A stretch of 64,000 nt of DNA from Ignavibacteriales bacterium (lineage in GTDB: Bacteria; Bacteroidota; Ignavibacteria; Ignavibacteriales; Melioribacteraceae), in NCBI GenBank assembly GCA_026390795.1, contig JAPLFG010000003.1:806001-870000 (forward strand), in the 5' to 3' direction. The first letter of the stretch is position 1; every line of letters starts with the position of its first letter. Below are positions 27,742 through 37,355 of this stretch, in pieces. A program made the translations under genes and the position numbers. The notes beneath the pieces were generated by a model. It made no database searches. It was not told where the DNA came from and saw only the letters and a program-made list of their open reading frames with translations.

Positions 27742-29400
27742 TCATCCTTCCAAAGACAAAAGCGCGAGATCTTCAAGAGCATCAACAACCCATTTCAAAA
27801 ATCTAATTCCATCGGCTCCATCGATAATCCGGTGATCGTAAGAAAGTGATAAAGGCATCATTAAGCGCGGTTCAAATTTACCGTTGATATAAACTGGCTC
27901 ATAAGCTGATTTTGAAACGCCGAGTATAGCTACTTCGGGTGAATTAATAATCGGTGCAAAATATGTCCCACCGATTCCGCCAAGGTTACTTATAGTAAAA
28001 CATCCGCCCTGCATTTCTTCCAGTGAAAGTTTTTTATCACGCGCTTTTTTGGATAAACCGGCAAGCTCAATACTTATTTCGATAATATTTTTTTTATCAA
28101 CATCACGAATTACCGGGACCAACAATCCGCGGTCTGTATCAACAGCCACACCTATATTCATAAATTTTTTATAAACAATTTCGTTCTTCTCCGTATCAAC
28201 GCTTGAGTTGAACTGCGGGAAAGTTTTCATTGCAGATGAAATTACTTTAAGAAGAATCGCCGTAACAGTTAGTTTTCCGCCTGCATCAACAACTTTCTGA
28301 GCATTTTCTTTTCTAAATTTTTCCAGTTCAGTAATATCTGCCTTATCAAATTGAGTTACGTGTGGAATTGTACTCCATGCATAAGAGAGATGTTCAGATG
28401 TTTTACGGCGAATATTGCTCATCGGCTGCCGTTCAATTTCACCCCATTTTTTAAAATCGGGAAGTGATTCTTTAACAAAACCCGTTGGTATGCCAGTAAA
28501 CACACCCGACTGAATTTGTTGATTCAATGATTTAGCATACGATTTAATATCTTCAATCGAAATCCTGCCATTGGCACCTGTTCCTTTAACAAGATGAACG
28601 TTAACGCCTATTTCTCTAGCAAATTTTCTGACCGAAGGAGCGGCCGGTACAACAACTTGAACAATATCACGGGGTAAAGTAACAACTGACGGAGCGTGTG
28701 AATGTTCTACTTTTTGAAATGGTTCTTTTGTGGGTTCAATAGTCGGTGATTGACTTTTAGCAATTGGTGATTTTTCCTCTTTTGAAATTTGCAATTCAGT
28801 TGTTTCAAGAACGAAAGCAACCGAACCAACCGCAACCTTATCACCGTCTTTAACTTTTACTTCTTTAACCGTGCCGCTAACTTCCAAAGGCACTTCTACT
28901 GTTGCCTTATCTGTCTCTATCTCAAGAACAATTTGATCTTGCTCAACATGGTCGCCAACTTTTAACAGAACTTTTGTGATTTGAGCTGATGAAATATTCT
29001 CTCCCAGTACCGGAATTCTAAACTCATACATGCTTGTTGTTAGTGATTGGCTAATTATTGTTGGTGCTTCAATCTTCATTTCTTGAACGTTTGATCTAGG
29101 TTCGACCTCTAGCTTCTCGCCTCTAGGCTCTTTCTTTTCAGTGCTCAACTCAGATTTCGAACTATCAACTTCAATCCCGATAATCGGTTCTCCGACATTT
29201 GCTTTCGTCCCCTCTTTCACATAAATTTTTTTTACGGTACCCTCGATATCACTCGGCACTTCAACAGTAGCTTTATCAGTTTCTATCTCAATAACAACTT
29301 GATCCAGTTTGATCTCTTCGCCCTCTTTTACATTAACTTTAATTACATCCGCAGAGTGGATGCCATCGCCGAGATGTGGTAATTTAAAATCTACTATCAT
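27742..29400 (-). CDS. aceF: Pyruvate dehydrogenase E2, dihydrolipoamide acetyltransferase
   Basis: The 552-residue protein carries acetyl groups between E1 and CoA. Two lipoyl domains are seen, each with [12 protein letters not shown] (Lys is the lipoylated residue), near residues 40 and 160. A peripheral subunit-binding domain follows ([19 protein letters not shown]), then the catalytic domain with [14 protein letters not shown]. The second lipoyl domain is joined by a long Ala/Pro/Glu-rich linker. It is downstream of the E1 gene with a 118-base spacer that holds two palindromes. Confidence 0.95.
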   Translation of the reverse strand: MIVDFKLPHLGDGIHSADVIKVNVKEGEEIKLDQVVIEIETDKATVEVPSDIEGTVKKIYVKEGTKANVGEPIIGIEVDSSKSELSTEKKEPRGEKLEVEPRSNVQEMKIEAPTIISQSLTTSMYEFRIPVLGENISSAQITKVLLKVGDHVEQDQIVLEIETDKATVEVPLEVSGTVKEVKVKDGDKVAVGSVAFVLETTELQISKEEKSPIAKSQSPTIEPTKEPFQKVEHSHAPSVVTLPRDIVQVVVPAAPSVRKFAREIGVNVHLVKGTGANGRISIEDIKSYAKSLNQQIQSGVFTGIPTGFVKESLPDFKKWGEIERQPMSNIRRKTSEHLSYAWSTIPHVTQFDKADITELEKFRKENAQKVVDAGGKLTVTAILLKVISSAMKTFPQFNSSVDTEKNEIVYKKFMNIGVAVDTDRGLLVPVIRDVDKKNIIEISIELAGLSKKARDKKLSLEEMQGGCFTISNLGGIGGTYFAPIINSPEVAILGVSKSAYEPVYINGKFEPRLMMPLSLSYDHRIIDGADGIRFLKWVVDALEDLALLSLEG

Positions 29401-29435
29401 TTTCTTCCCAATATTGTTAATAATAAAAATGGAAC

Positions 29436-29468
29436 AGAGATCATCATGATCTCTTATGATTAATCATA
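29436..29468. promoter_or_regulatory. Two adjacent palindromes in the aceE-aceF spacer
   Basis: A hairpin (AGAGATCA, loop TCA, TGATCTCT at 29436-29454) is followed directly by a 14-bp perfect palindrome TATGATTAATCATA at 29455-29468. They lie 36-68 bases upstream of the E2 start. They could form an mRNA processing or attenuation structure, or a protein-binding site. No function is shown. Confidence 0.5.
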
Positions 29469-29518
29469 ATATCAATCTTAAGAAATCATAACCATCATAA
29501 AAATCAGCGTTCTGTTGT

Positions 29519-32197
29519 TCATGATTTTGCCGGATTCATTTTATCCGGATTTATATTTAATTCTTTCTGAGCTTTTTTTACCACATCCGGTTTTATCTTT
29601 CCATCAATCATCAAAGAATAAAGTGTTGCATAAACAATATGCTTTGCATCCACCTCAAAGAAATCCCGCAAAGATTTTCTTCCTTCGCTTCTTCCAAATC
29701 CAAATGTACCTAACGAATGAAGAGGCCCTGGCAGCCATTTGGCAATCCCGTCTTCCAAAAGTTGGACATAATCCGACGCAGCAATAAATATTCCTTTTTC
29801 ATTTTTCGTAATCTCGGAGATATAAGGAAGTTTCCTTTCTTTATCCGGATTGAACATATTCCATCGTTCTGTTTCTTGAGCATCTAAATGCAAGTTTTTA
29901 TAACTAGTTACACTCCAAATATCGGTTGCTACTTTGTAATCCTTCTCTAAAATCTCAGCTGCTTTAATTACTTCATTTAGAATTGTTCCGCTGCCCAGCA
30001 AATGCGCTTTTACTTTTTGATCTTTTTGTTCACTCGCTCTAAATTTATACATCCCTTTTAGAATTCCATCTTTCACTCCCTCGGGCATGTGCGGCTGCGG
30101 ATAATTTTCATTCATTATTGTTATATAATAGAAAACTTTCTCCTGCATTTCATACATGCGGTAAATTCCGTCACGGATAATAACAGCAAGCTCAAATGCA
30201 AAAGCCGGATCGTAAGCAACAAGATTAGGAACGGGATAAGCAAGGAGATGAGAATTTCCGTCTTGATGCTGAAGACCTTCGCCGGCAAGAGTTGTTCTTC
30301 CGGCTGTAGCGCCGAATAAAAATCCTTTGCAGCTCATGTCTGCTGCAGCCCAAACAAAATCTCCAACGCGCTGCATTCCAAACATTGAATAAAAAGTAAA
30401 GAATGGTATTGTATTAATTCTGTGTGTTGAATATGAAGTTCCCGCGGCAATAAAAGACGAGATTGAGCCTGCTTCAGTTATTCCTTCTTCCAGAATTTGT
30501 CCATTCTTTGCTTCTTTATAATATAGTAAACTATCGCGGTCAACCGGTTCGTATAACTGACCGGGGTGCGAATAAATTCCGACTTGTCTAAATAAAGATT
30601 CCATGCCAAATGTGCGGGCTTCATCCGGAACGATTGGAACAATCAAAGGCCCAATTTCTTTATCACGTAAAAGTTTAGCAAGAATTTTTACATATACCAT
30701 CGTTGTTGAAACTTCGCGACCCTCAGTTCCCAAATAAAATTCTTCAAATATTTCTTCAGAAGGAGTTTTAAAAGGAGGACCGTTGACAGTTCGTGTAGGA
30801 ACATAACCGCCAAGTACTTTTCTTCTTTCCTGTAAATATCTAATCTCAGGGGAATCATCTGCAGGACGGAAAAACGGTGCATTTGCAATTTCGTCATCGC
30901 TTATTGGTATTGAAAAGCGCGATCTAAATTCTTTTAGTTCATCTTCATTTAATTTTTTTTGCGAGTGAGTAACGTTTTTTCCTTCACCGGCTTCTCCTAA
31001 TCCGTAACCCTTTACCGTCTTTGCAAGAATAACGGTAGGTGCGCCTTTGTGTTCAACTGCTTCTTTGAATGCAGCATAAACTTTTTCAGGATCGTGCCCG
31101 CCGCGTTTCATTTTTTCAAGCTGTTCATCGGAATATTTTTCAACCAGTTTAAGAAGTTCGGGATATTTACCAAAAAATTGTTCGCGGATATATTTTCCGC
31201 CTCTCACAACATGATTTTGAGATTCACCATCGAGTGTTTCCTGCATCCTTTTAATAAGCAATCCGGTTTTATCGGCTTTGAATAGAGGATCCCAATCACT
31301 TCCCCAAATAACTTTTATAACATTCCAGCCTGCGCCGCGGAAATTTGCTTCAAGCTCTTGAACAATATTTCCGTTTCCACGAACGGGACCATCAAGTCTT
31401 TGCAAATTACAGTTTATAACAAAAATTAAATTGTCGAGTTTCTCACGTGCCGCTAGTGATATGGCACCAAGCGCTTCCGGCTCATCTGTTTCTCCATCAC
31501 CAAGAAACGCCCATACTTTTTGATCGCTTACTTTCTTCAATCCCCGATCTTCTAAATAACGGTTGAACCGCGCTTGATAAATTGCCTGAAGTGGACCGAG
31601 TCCCATAGATACAGTTGGGAACTGCCAGAATTCCGGCATAAGCCAAGGATGTGGATAAGATGAAAGTCCGCCGCCCGGTTTGAGTTCACGTCTAAAATTT
31701 TCCAATTGTTCTTTCGAAATTCTTCCTTCAAGATATGCCCGCGCGTAAATGCCGGGTGAAGCATGACCTTGAAAATAAATTATATCCGCCTCATGGTTTT
31801 CGTCCTTACCTCTGAAAAAATGATTAAAACCAATTTCATACAGAGTGGCGGCGGATGCATAAGTTGAAATATGTCCGCCGATTCCTGCTTCTTCTTTATT
31901 AGCACGAACAACCATTGCCATTGCGTTCCATCGAACCAAACTTTTGATACGGCGTTCCATTTCTCTTCCGCCGGGAAACGGTGGCTGTTTTTCTTTCGGG
32001 ATTGTATTTATGTAAGGTGTATTGGCTGTGAATGGAAGATCAACGCCCGCTTGGTGAGCGTAAGTATCAAGATCATGTAAGAGCGCTCTAACTTTTTCCG
32101 GTCCGCCGGATTGCAAAACGGCTTCTAAAGATTCCAACCATTCACGGACTTCGATTTCATCAAGTTCAGCATAACCGTTATTATGTAATTCGTCCAT
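29519..32197 (-). CDS. aceE: Pyruvate dehydrogenase E1, homodimeric type
   Basis: The 892-residue thiamine-diphosphate enzyme decarboxylates pyruvate and acetylates E2. The long single-chain form is the AceE type, not the two-subunit form. The TDP-binding GDGETDEPEALG with a following asparagine-containing stretch (NLIFVINCNLQRLDG) is present, with GGHISTYASAATLYEIGFNHF in the N-terminal domain. AAAGGAATT lies just before the ATG. It is transcribed with the E2 gene; lpdA completes the complex. The length is normal. Confidence 0.97.
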   Translation of the reverse strand: MDELHNNGYAELDEIEVREWLESLEAVLQSGGPEKVRALLHDLDTYAHQAGVDLPFTANTPYINTIPKEKQPPFPGGREMERRIKSLVRWNAMAMVVRANKEEAGIGGHISTYASAATLYEIGFNHFFRGKDENHEADIIYFQGHASPGIYARAYLEGRISKEQLENFRRELKPGGGLSSYPHPWLMPEFWQFPTVSMGLGPLQAIYQARFNRYLEDRGLKKVSDQKVWAFLGDGETDEPEALGAISLAAREKLDNLIFVINCNLQRLDGPVRGNGNIVQELEANFRGAGWNVIKVIWGSDWDPLFKADKTGLLIKRMQETLDGESQNHVVRGGKYIREQFFGKYPELLKLVEKYSDEQLEKMKRGGHDPEKVYAAFKEAVEHKGAPTVILAKTVKGYGLGEAGEGKNVTHSQKKLNEDELKEFRSRFSIPISDDEIANAPFFRPADDSPEIRYLQERRKVLGGYVPTRTVNGPPFKTPSEEIFEEFYLGTEGREVSTTMVYVKILAKLLRDKEIGPLIVPIVPDEARTFGMESLFRQVGIYSHPGQLYEPVDRDSLLYYKEAKNGQILEEGITEAGSISSFIAAGTSYSTHRINTIPFFTFYSMFGMQRVGDFVWAAADMSCKGFLFGATAGRTTLAGEGLQHQDGNSHLLAYPVPNLVAYDPAFAFELAVIIRDGIYRMYEMQEKVFYYITIMNENYPQPHMPEGVKDGILKGMYKFRASEQKDQKVKAHLLGSGTILNEVIKAAEILEKDYKVATDIWSVTSYKNLHLDAQETERWNMFNPDKERKLPYISEITKNEKGIFIAASDYVQLLEDGIAKWLPGPLHSLGTFGFGRSEGRKSLRDFFEVDAKHIVYATLYSLMIDGKIKPDVVKKAQKELNINPDKMNPAKS

Positions 32198-32372
32198 TAT
32201 AATTCCTTTAATTCTTTTCTAATGATATAAGAGATATAATTTCAAACCACTTAAAAGATATAATTAATTTAAGAATTCTGTTGATAGAATACTATCCTAC
32301 ACTTGCTTAAGGATATATCTCAAATAATTAACGTGCTCTTAATAAGCTAAGTTCAATAAATCTAAAAAATTA

Positions 32373-33251
32373 TTAATGGCTTTCCGGTTCGGCGTGAATC
32401 ATCACTTTGACATTTTTTATTTTATTACTTATTGCTTCTTCAACGCGGTGGGAAATTTCGTGTGCTTGATTAATCGTCATATTTTGATCAACATGAATGT
32501 TTAACTCAACAAATTTATTGGGTCCGGATTCGCGTACTTTTAAATCATGGAATTGTTTTACTTCTAGAATTTCTTTCACAATTTCTTCTACTCTTTCATG
32601 CAGACCTTTCGGCGCCCTATCAACAAGCGCATCGAATGATCTTTTGCCAAGACGATAACTTACACTGAGGACAATTATTGCAACAATCAATGCAGCAATT
32701 GGATCGGCATATTGAAAATTGAATGAAACTCCGATTAAGCCGATTAAGACAACGGATGAACTCCAGATATCAGTTGAAAAATGCAATGCATCAGCTTCAA
32801 GAGCCTGGCTGTCATGTTTTTTAGCCACTCGATAAAGCGCACGCGAGCGGGAAAAATCAATAACGATCGATGTGACTATAACTAAAAAACTCCAGATGGT
32901 CACTTCTATTTTAACGTCATGCGAAACTAGTCTTCTCACAGCTTCATAGATAATCCAAACACACGTAATTACAAGGAGCAATGTTTCTACTAGTGCAGAA
33001 TAGTTTTCAATTTTTCCATGTCCGAAGTTATGATCTTCATCCGGCGGTGTATCGGAAAATTTTACGGCAAAAAATGTTATAACTGCTGCCACTAAGTCCA
33101 AAGCTGAATGTAGTGCCTCAGAGAGTATACCAAGACTTCCGGTGAGAAATCCAATAATGAGTTTGAACCCGGTAAGAAAAACGGCGGCAATAACAGAAGT
33201 CAATGCGATTGATTTTTTTTCCTTGGAAGCTGTCGTGGAAGAATTCAACAA
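32373..33251 (-). CDS. Cation diffusion facilitator family transporter
   Basis: The 292-residue inner-membrane protein exports divalent metal ions such as zinc or iron by proton antiport. Six membrane segments and both metal motifs are present, HSALDL (helix 2) and DALHFSTD (helix 5). The cytoplasmic C-terminal domain ends with HAEPESH. HNFGHGKIENYSALVETL is typical of the FieF/YiiP type. The metal specificity cannot be set from sequence alone. The gene stands alone. Confidence 0.93.
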   Translation of the reverse strand: MLNSSTTASKEKKSIALTSVIAAVFLTGFKLIIGFLTGSLGILSEALHSALDLVAAVITFFAVKFSDTPPDEDHNFGHGKIENYSALVETLLLVITCVWIIYEAVRRLVSHDVKIEVTIWSFLVIVTSIVIDFSRSRALYRVAKKHDSQALEADALHFSTDIWSSSVVLIGLIGVSFNFQYADPIAALIVAIIVLSVSYRLGKRSFDALVDRAPKGLHERVEEIVKEILEVKQFHDLKVRESGPNKFVELNIHVDQNMTINQAHEISHRVEEAISNKIKNVKVMIHAEPESH

Positions 33252-33397
33252 AGTTCTCCATAGTTATCGTAAATACTTGAGTAATTTAACTATTTTCCAA
33301 ACAATACCGTCAAATATTGGTTTAGCTCACATATTCAAAAAATCATTTGAATTAATATAAAATTCGCCTTATTATGAATAAGTAATTATTGGAATGT

Positions 33398-33919
33398 ATG
33401 ATTTCTAACTCAATAAATACGAATTCCCCTTTTCTTAATACCCCGAGTATTATTGCAGGTGTTAACGGCATCCGTAAGAATAATTCTTTAAAATTTGATC
33501 TGGATAAAAAAACAATTCTTGAATCCTCTGCTCAGGATGTAAAAAATAGGATCGTTTCAGAAAAACCGGATCAGAATCAAACAATTCAAGATTATAATTA
33601 TCGTTTGCAGCAAAACACTCCGACCTCCAAATTGTTTGATACAACTAAAACATTTAACGAAACCCAAAAAAAAGAGAGGATCAATTACGAGAAGAGTTCT
33701 GATGATATCATTGAGTTAACTGAAACTGACGATTACGAAAAAGTCCGCAATTCATCTGAAGGACAAGGATATTATATTGTTATAAATGATCGGAAATCTG
33801 ACACCGGTAAAAAAAATAAATTAATGAATTCAATTGACCGGTGGCGGGAAAGAATTAATACGACCTACCAAATCGGTATCCCAAAGAAACATGGTACACT
33901 TGTAAATCTTGTTATCTAA
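33398..33919 (+). CDS. Hypothetical protein, 173 aa
   Basis: I do not recognise a family. The protein is hydrophilic, rich in Asn, Asp, Lys and Ser, with no signal peptide or membrane segment; it looks largely disordered except for a C-terminal basic segment (RWRERINTTYQIGIPKKHG). The frame is open from a TTG at 33389, but the ATG at 33398 is a more natural start. It runs tail to tail with the next gene and the two stop codons overlap by 4 bases. Confidence 0.55.
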   Translation: MISNSINTNSPFLNTPSIIAGVNGIRKNNSLKFDLDKKTILESSAQDVKNRIVSEKPDQNQTIQDYNYRLQQNTPTSKLFDTTKTFNETQKKERINYEKSSDDIIELTETDDYEKVRNSSEGQGYYIVINDRKSDTGKKNKLMNSIDRWRERINTTYQIGIPKKHGTLVNLVI

Positions 33920-34293
33920 TTTTTGTAGAAACCATTTTTCTTGTAAAGTTTGGCTCCGTAAATCCGTTCGTCTCCAATTTGATTAACTATAAAATGTTTT
34001 TCCGGTTTTCCATTTACATCCAGTATTTCATAACCAATTATTCCGTGCTTTAAAAGATTAGCCAGCATCTTTAAAAATTCTTCTTTCTCTGCATCATTTA
34101 AGTCCGTTACATCTAATCTGTCCGGTCTACCCAAATTTAAAAATTTATCAATCCGGTCGTAAACTTTGGCAGTATTCGAAATCTCGACTGAATCTTTCGA
34201 TTGAGAATTTAGATTCGCTTTTTTTACATTTTTAAGATTTTCATCAAAAATATTTAGTATCGATATTGAATTATCAATAGGCTTCATTAGCAA
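33916..34293 (-). CDS. Hypothetical protein, 125 aa
   Basis: This small soluble protein is not in a family I can name. The N-terminal third is polar with DSVEISNTAKVYDRID, a pattern that vaguely resembles the start of FlgM-like anti-sigma factors; the similarity is too weak to assign. The C-terminal half (LLKHGIIGYEILDVNGKPEKHFIV) looks like a small alpha-beta domain. Either ATG at 34293 or 34287 could be the start. It is convergent with the preceding gene. Confidence 0.65.
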   Translation of the reverse strand: MLMKPIDNSISILNIFDENLKNVKKANLNSQSKDSVEISNTAKVYDRIDKFLNLGRPDRLDVTDLNDAEKEEFLKMLANLLKHGIIGYEILDVNGKPEKHFIVNQIGDERIYGAKLYKKNGFYKN

Positions 34294-34400
34294 TTTCTTT
34301 TTCTTTGATTATCGAAACTTTTGGGGAAAGTTTGAATAAAACTTTGTGCGGAGTATCATAAATGATTTAATTCCGGTTTTAAAAACCGGAAATTTTCTAA

Positions 34401-35240
34401 TCAATATTCTTGAGGCAATTCTTTCATTTGAGCATATGTGAATACCGGACCGTCTTTGCAGACGTAAACATTTCCGACGTTACACCGCCCGCATTTTCCT
34501 AGTCCGCATTTCATTCTGTTTTCTAGAGTGGTAATAATATTTTCTTCTTTGAAACCGAGTTTCTGCAGAACCGGGATTGTAAATTTTATCATTATCGGAG
34601 GACCGCAAACAATAGCAACAGTATTTTCTGCTTTAGGCGCGGTCTTCTCAACAATCGCGGGAACAAAACCAATTTCTCCATCCCAATCCGGAACTTCTCC
34701 GCCGGGATCAAGAGTAACAACTGTTTTAATATCTGTTCTGCTTTTCCATTCTTTTAGTTCGCGTTTGTAAACAAGATCTTTATACGAACGTGCGCCATAG
34801 ACAATTGTCACATCTTTAAATTCGTTTCGCAAATCCAGAACATTCCATATCACACACCTAACCGGTGCTAATCCGATTCCGCCGGCGATGAATAAAACAT
34901 TTTTCCCTTTCATCTCATCAACAGGAAAGAAATTTCCATAAGGACCGCGGAATCCGATTGTATCACCAACGCTTAATCTTGTTAACGCTGTAGTGACTTT
35001 CCCAATTTGTTTGAATGAACACTCAATATATTGCGAGCGGGTTGGTGATGAGGCGATGCAAAATGTTGATTCGCCTTCTCCAAAAACAGAATACTCGCCA
35101 AATTGTCCCGCTTTGAAATTAAAATTTTTAGCAATCTCTTCGTCTTTGAATTTCAACCGGAAAGTTTTTGTATCTGAAGTCTCTTCAATGATGTCTGTAA
35201 TTTCCATCAGTTCCGGTTTGTAAATATTTGAGTCACACAT
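34401..35240 (-). CDS. flxA: FlxA-like FAD/NAD(P) oxidoreductase subunit
   Basis: The 279-residue subunit has a ferredoxin-reductase fold: an FAD domain (ending near GESTFCIASSPTRS), an NAD domain (FIAGGIGLAPVR, VCGPPIMIKF) and a C-terminal four-cysteine iron-sulfur motif CX4CX2CX7C (CGLGKCGRC). It resembles FlxA of the Hdr-Flx complex of sulfate reducers and also sulfhydrogenase gamma and AsrB subunits. It would oxidise NADH and pass electrons to the Hdr core. It is the last gene of the cluster. A 101-base spacer with a repeat precedes it. Confidence 0.85.
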   Translation of the reverse strand: MCDSNIYKPELMEITDIIEETSDTKTFRLKFKDEEIAKNFNFKAGQFGEYSVFGEGESTFCIASSPTRSQYIECSFKQIGKVTTALTRLSVGDTIGFRGPYGNFFPVDEMKGKNVLFIAGGIGLAPVRCVIWNVLDLRNEFKDVTIVYGARSYKDLVYKRELKEWKSRTDIKTVVTLDPGGEVPDWDGEIGFVPAIVEKTAPKAENTVAIVCGPPIMIKFTIPVLQKLGFKEENIITTLENRMKCGLGKCGRCNVGNVYVCKDGPVFTYAQMKELPQEY

Positions 35241-35255
35241 ATTATTTCCTTTTAT

Positions 35256-35340
35256 GTCATTCTGATGACGAGCGTTAGAGAGGAAAAAGAATCTCCAAAC
35301 TATTTCTTAAGGGATATTTCACTCGCTCAATAGGACAATG
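35256..35340. repeat. Degenerate intergenic repeat R1
   Basis: GTCATTCTGATGACGAGCG begins a GTCATTCTGA-type element that contains AAAGAATC. It fills most of the spacer between flxB and flxA. It is the same kind as R2 (36385-36490) and the pair near 63586-63728. The edges are approximate. Confidence 0.5.
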
Positions 35341-35341
35341 T

Positions 35342-36373
35342 TTATTTATTCATTGCTAATAAATTTATTTCACTTGCCACTTCGGCAATATCAATTCCAA
35401 CAGGGCATCCGCGGCTACATCGCCCGCATCCGGTGCAAAGTATTTCATCAAATTTATCTTGGTAGTATTTGAATTTGTGAGCTACTCGTTGACGATACCG
35501 TTTACCTTGATTATCACGCGGGTTGTGCCCGGATCCGTGAAGCGTGAACAATCCGAACTGACAAGCATCCCAATTTTTCATTCTGCGCCCGCAGCTGTAA
35601 TTGCATTCTTCATCAACTATATCGAAGCAATGGCATACGGGACACACAAAAGCACATTGACCGCATCCCAAACATGTTTCGCCGATTGTATCAAATAATT
35701 TGTTCTCAAAATTGTTGGTTATCCATTCTTTTACATTTCCGCTTTCAAATCTTTCCTCGGGATTTTTAATCTTAGAAAGTGTTTCATTTGATAATTCAGA
35801 ATTCCCATCGTTCAAATATTTTTCATACGGCTTAATGAATTCTTTCCCCTTGTCGCTGATAATTCTCAAACCATATTTATTTTCATCAAGAGGAACTAGA
35901 AAAATATCCGAACCACTTTCTGTTGTTGGACTTAAACCTACAGAAGTACAGAAACAGAATTCATCTTGATAATTACACGCTACGCCAATTACAATCGAAC
36001 GATCCGCACGCTGATTGAAAAATTTGTCTTTGTAATCCCAGTTAAAAACTTTGCTCATAATATCAATTGAGCGGGCATCACATGGTTTTGCACCTATGAA
36101 AATTATTTTCTGGTTATCTGGTATCGGTTCAACGAGATCGTAATCATCCTTTTTGTTTTTGAAATAGAAGATCGGTTCGGTTTTGGTAAAAATAAATTCT
36201 TTATATGAAACGTTTGATGGAACACCTGAGTAATTGATTTTCATTTCATTAGCATCAGCAAGTCTTTTCCAGCCGATAGACTTCTCATCTTGTCCGATAA
36301 CAAAGTGATTAGCTTTTATCAGATCACTCACAAGTGAAATTAAATTTTGGTGGCTGATTAACTTTTCTTCCAC
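35342..36373 (-). CDS. FlxB-like iron-sulfur subunit of Hdr-Flx
   Basis: The 343-residue protein has two four-cysteine ferredoxin motifs, CLGCGQCAFVCPVCHC and CTGCGRCSRGCPV, in its C-terminal half, plus an N-terminal region resembling sulfhydrogenase beta or anaerobic sulfite reductase A (IFIGAKPCDARSIDIMSKVF, VGVACNYQDEFCFC). By position it is the second Flx subunit, carrying electrons between the flavin subunit and HdrA. It should bind two [4Fe-4S] clusters. The B versus C name is by gene order only. Confidence 0.8.
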   Translation of the reverse strand: MEEKLISHQNLISLVSDLIKANHFVIGQDEKSIGWKRLADANEMKINYSGVPSNVSYKEFIFTKTEPIFYFKNKKDDYDLVEPIPDNQKIIFIGAKPCDARSIDIMSKVFNWDYKDKFFNQRADRSIVIGVACNYQDEFCFCTSVGLSPTTESGSDIFLVPLDENKYGLRIISDKGKEFIKPYEKYLNDGNSELSNETLSKIKNPEERFESGNVKEWITNNFENKLFDTIGETCLGCGQCAFVCPVCHCFDIVDEECNYSCGRRMKNWDACQFGLFTLHGSGHNPRDNQGKRYRQRVAHKFKYYQDKFDEILCTGCGRCSRGCPVGIDIAEVASEINLLAMNK

Positions 36374-36384
36374 AGTTTCTCCTT

Positions 36385-36490
36385 GTCATTCTGAGAAGTT
36401 CTATTAGGACGACGAAGAATCCAAAAAATTTTATTTGCAGATCCTTCCCCCGATGCTTCGACATACTCAGCATTCGATTTCAGGGATGAC
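36385..36490. repeat. Degenerate intergenic repeat R2
   Basis: The element starts GTCATTCTGAG and ends GGGATGAC, so its ends are imperfect inverted copies (GTCAT...ATGAC). It contains GACGAAGAATCC and GATGCTTCGACATACTCAGC. It fills most of the spacer between flxC and flxB. Confidence 0.6.
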
Positions 36491-36494
36491 TTCG

Positions 36495-37355
36495 TCACTT
36501 TATAAAATCTTCTCTATCATTAATATTATATGTTCCAACGAGTGTCGGCGTATCCAAACCGATTCCCGCCGTATAATCAAATTCCTTTTTGGCGACCATT
36601 CCCATTTTTCTATTGAGAAGTGAGAGCGGAATTTCCGCTGGGCATGCTCTTTCGCATTCGTTGCAGCCGATGCATCTTCCTGCAAGATGAAAAGCTCGAA
36701 TTATATTCCAAGAAAAATTTCCGCGCGTATGGGCGCTGCTTTCGATCCATCGTGGTTGAGATTTATCTGCTATGCATCTTTCGCAATAACAGAGAGGGCA
36801 AGCTTGACGGCATGCATAACATTTAACGCATTTATCAAATTCCGCTTCCCAAAAATCCCATCTCTCTTCCGGTGTCATTGCTTCAAGTTTTTGCATCGTC
36901 TCAAAATTACGGTCTTCCCGTTTAGGCAAATCTTCCAACTTGCCGAGTAATGTATGATGAAGGTGTGGCGTACGGACGCTGCAACGCAAGCATTTAGTTG
37001 CGATTGTTTCGGCGTTAAATTCATTTCCCAATTCCGAAACAACTCCGTTACAGTTCATACCAATAATATAGATATCATCTTTATTAATTTGATTTTCCTG
37101 GATGAGTTGAACTATAGCTTTTACATCACAGCCCTTGGCAACTATTCCGATAGTTCCTTTGTTTTTATATTCTTTTCGAGTAAGATAAACTGCAAGATTG
37201 TTCACGCAAAAGTTATTGAACACAAGTTTGTCTGCATCTTCAACTGTTCGTGCGATGAATGGTTTTGTCCCATTTGTGCTTTCAATAAAACCGATAATTA
37301 CTTTTACTGTGCCTGCTTGTAATAGTTCTTTTGCTTTTTCTCTAAGTTCATTCAT
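36495..37355 (-). CDS. FlxC-like iron-sulfur subunit of Hdr-Flx
   Basis: The 286-residue protein has two ferredoxin motifs, CVKCYACRQACPLCYC and CIGCNECERACPAEIP, in its C-terminal half. An N-terminal domain with AKGCDVKAIVQLIQEN resembles the F420-hydrogenase beta type fold. It overlaps flxD by 8 bases and probably passes electrons between the MvhD-like protein and the flavin subunit. The name follows gene order. Confidence 0.78.
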   Translation of the reverse strand: MNELREKAKELLQAGTVKVIIGFIESTNGTKPFIARTVEDADKLVFNNFCVNNLAVYLTRKEYKNKGTIGIVAKGCDVKAIVQLIQENQINKDDIYIIGMNCNGVVSELGNEFNAETIATKCLRCSVRTPHLHHTLLGKLEDLPKREDRNFETMQKLEAMTPEERWDFWEAEFDKCVKCYACRQACPLCYCERCIADKSQPRWIESSAHTRGNFSWNIIRAFHLAGRCIGCNECERACPAEIPLSLLNRKMGMVAKKEFDYTAGIGLDTPTLVGTYNINDREDFIK

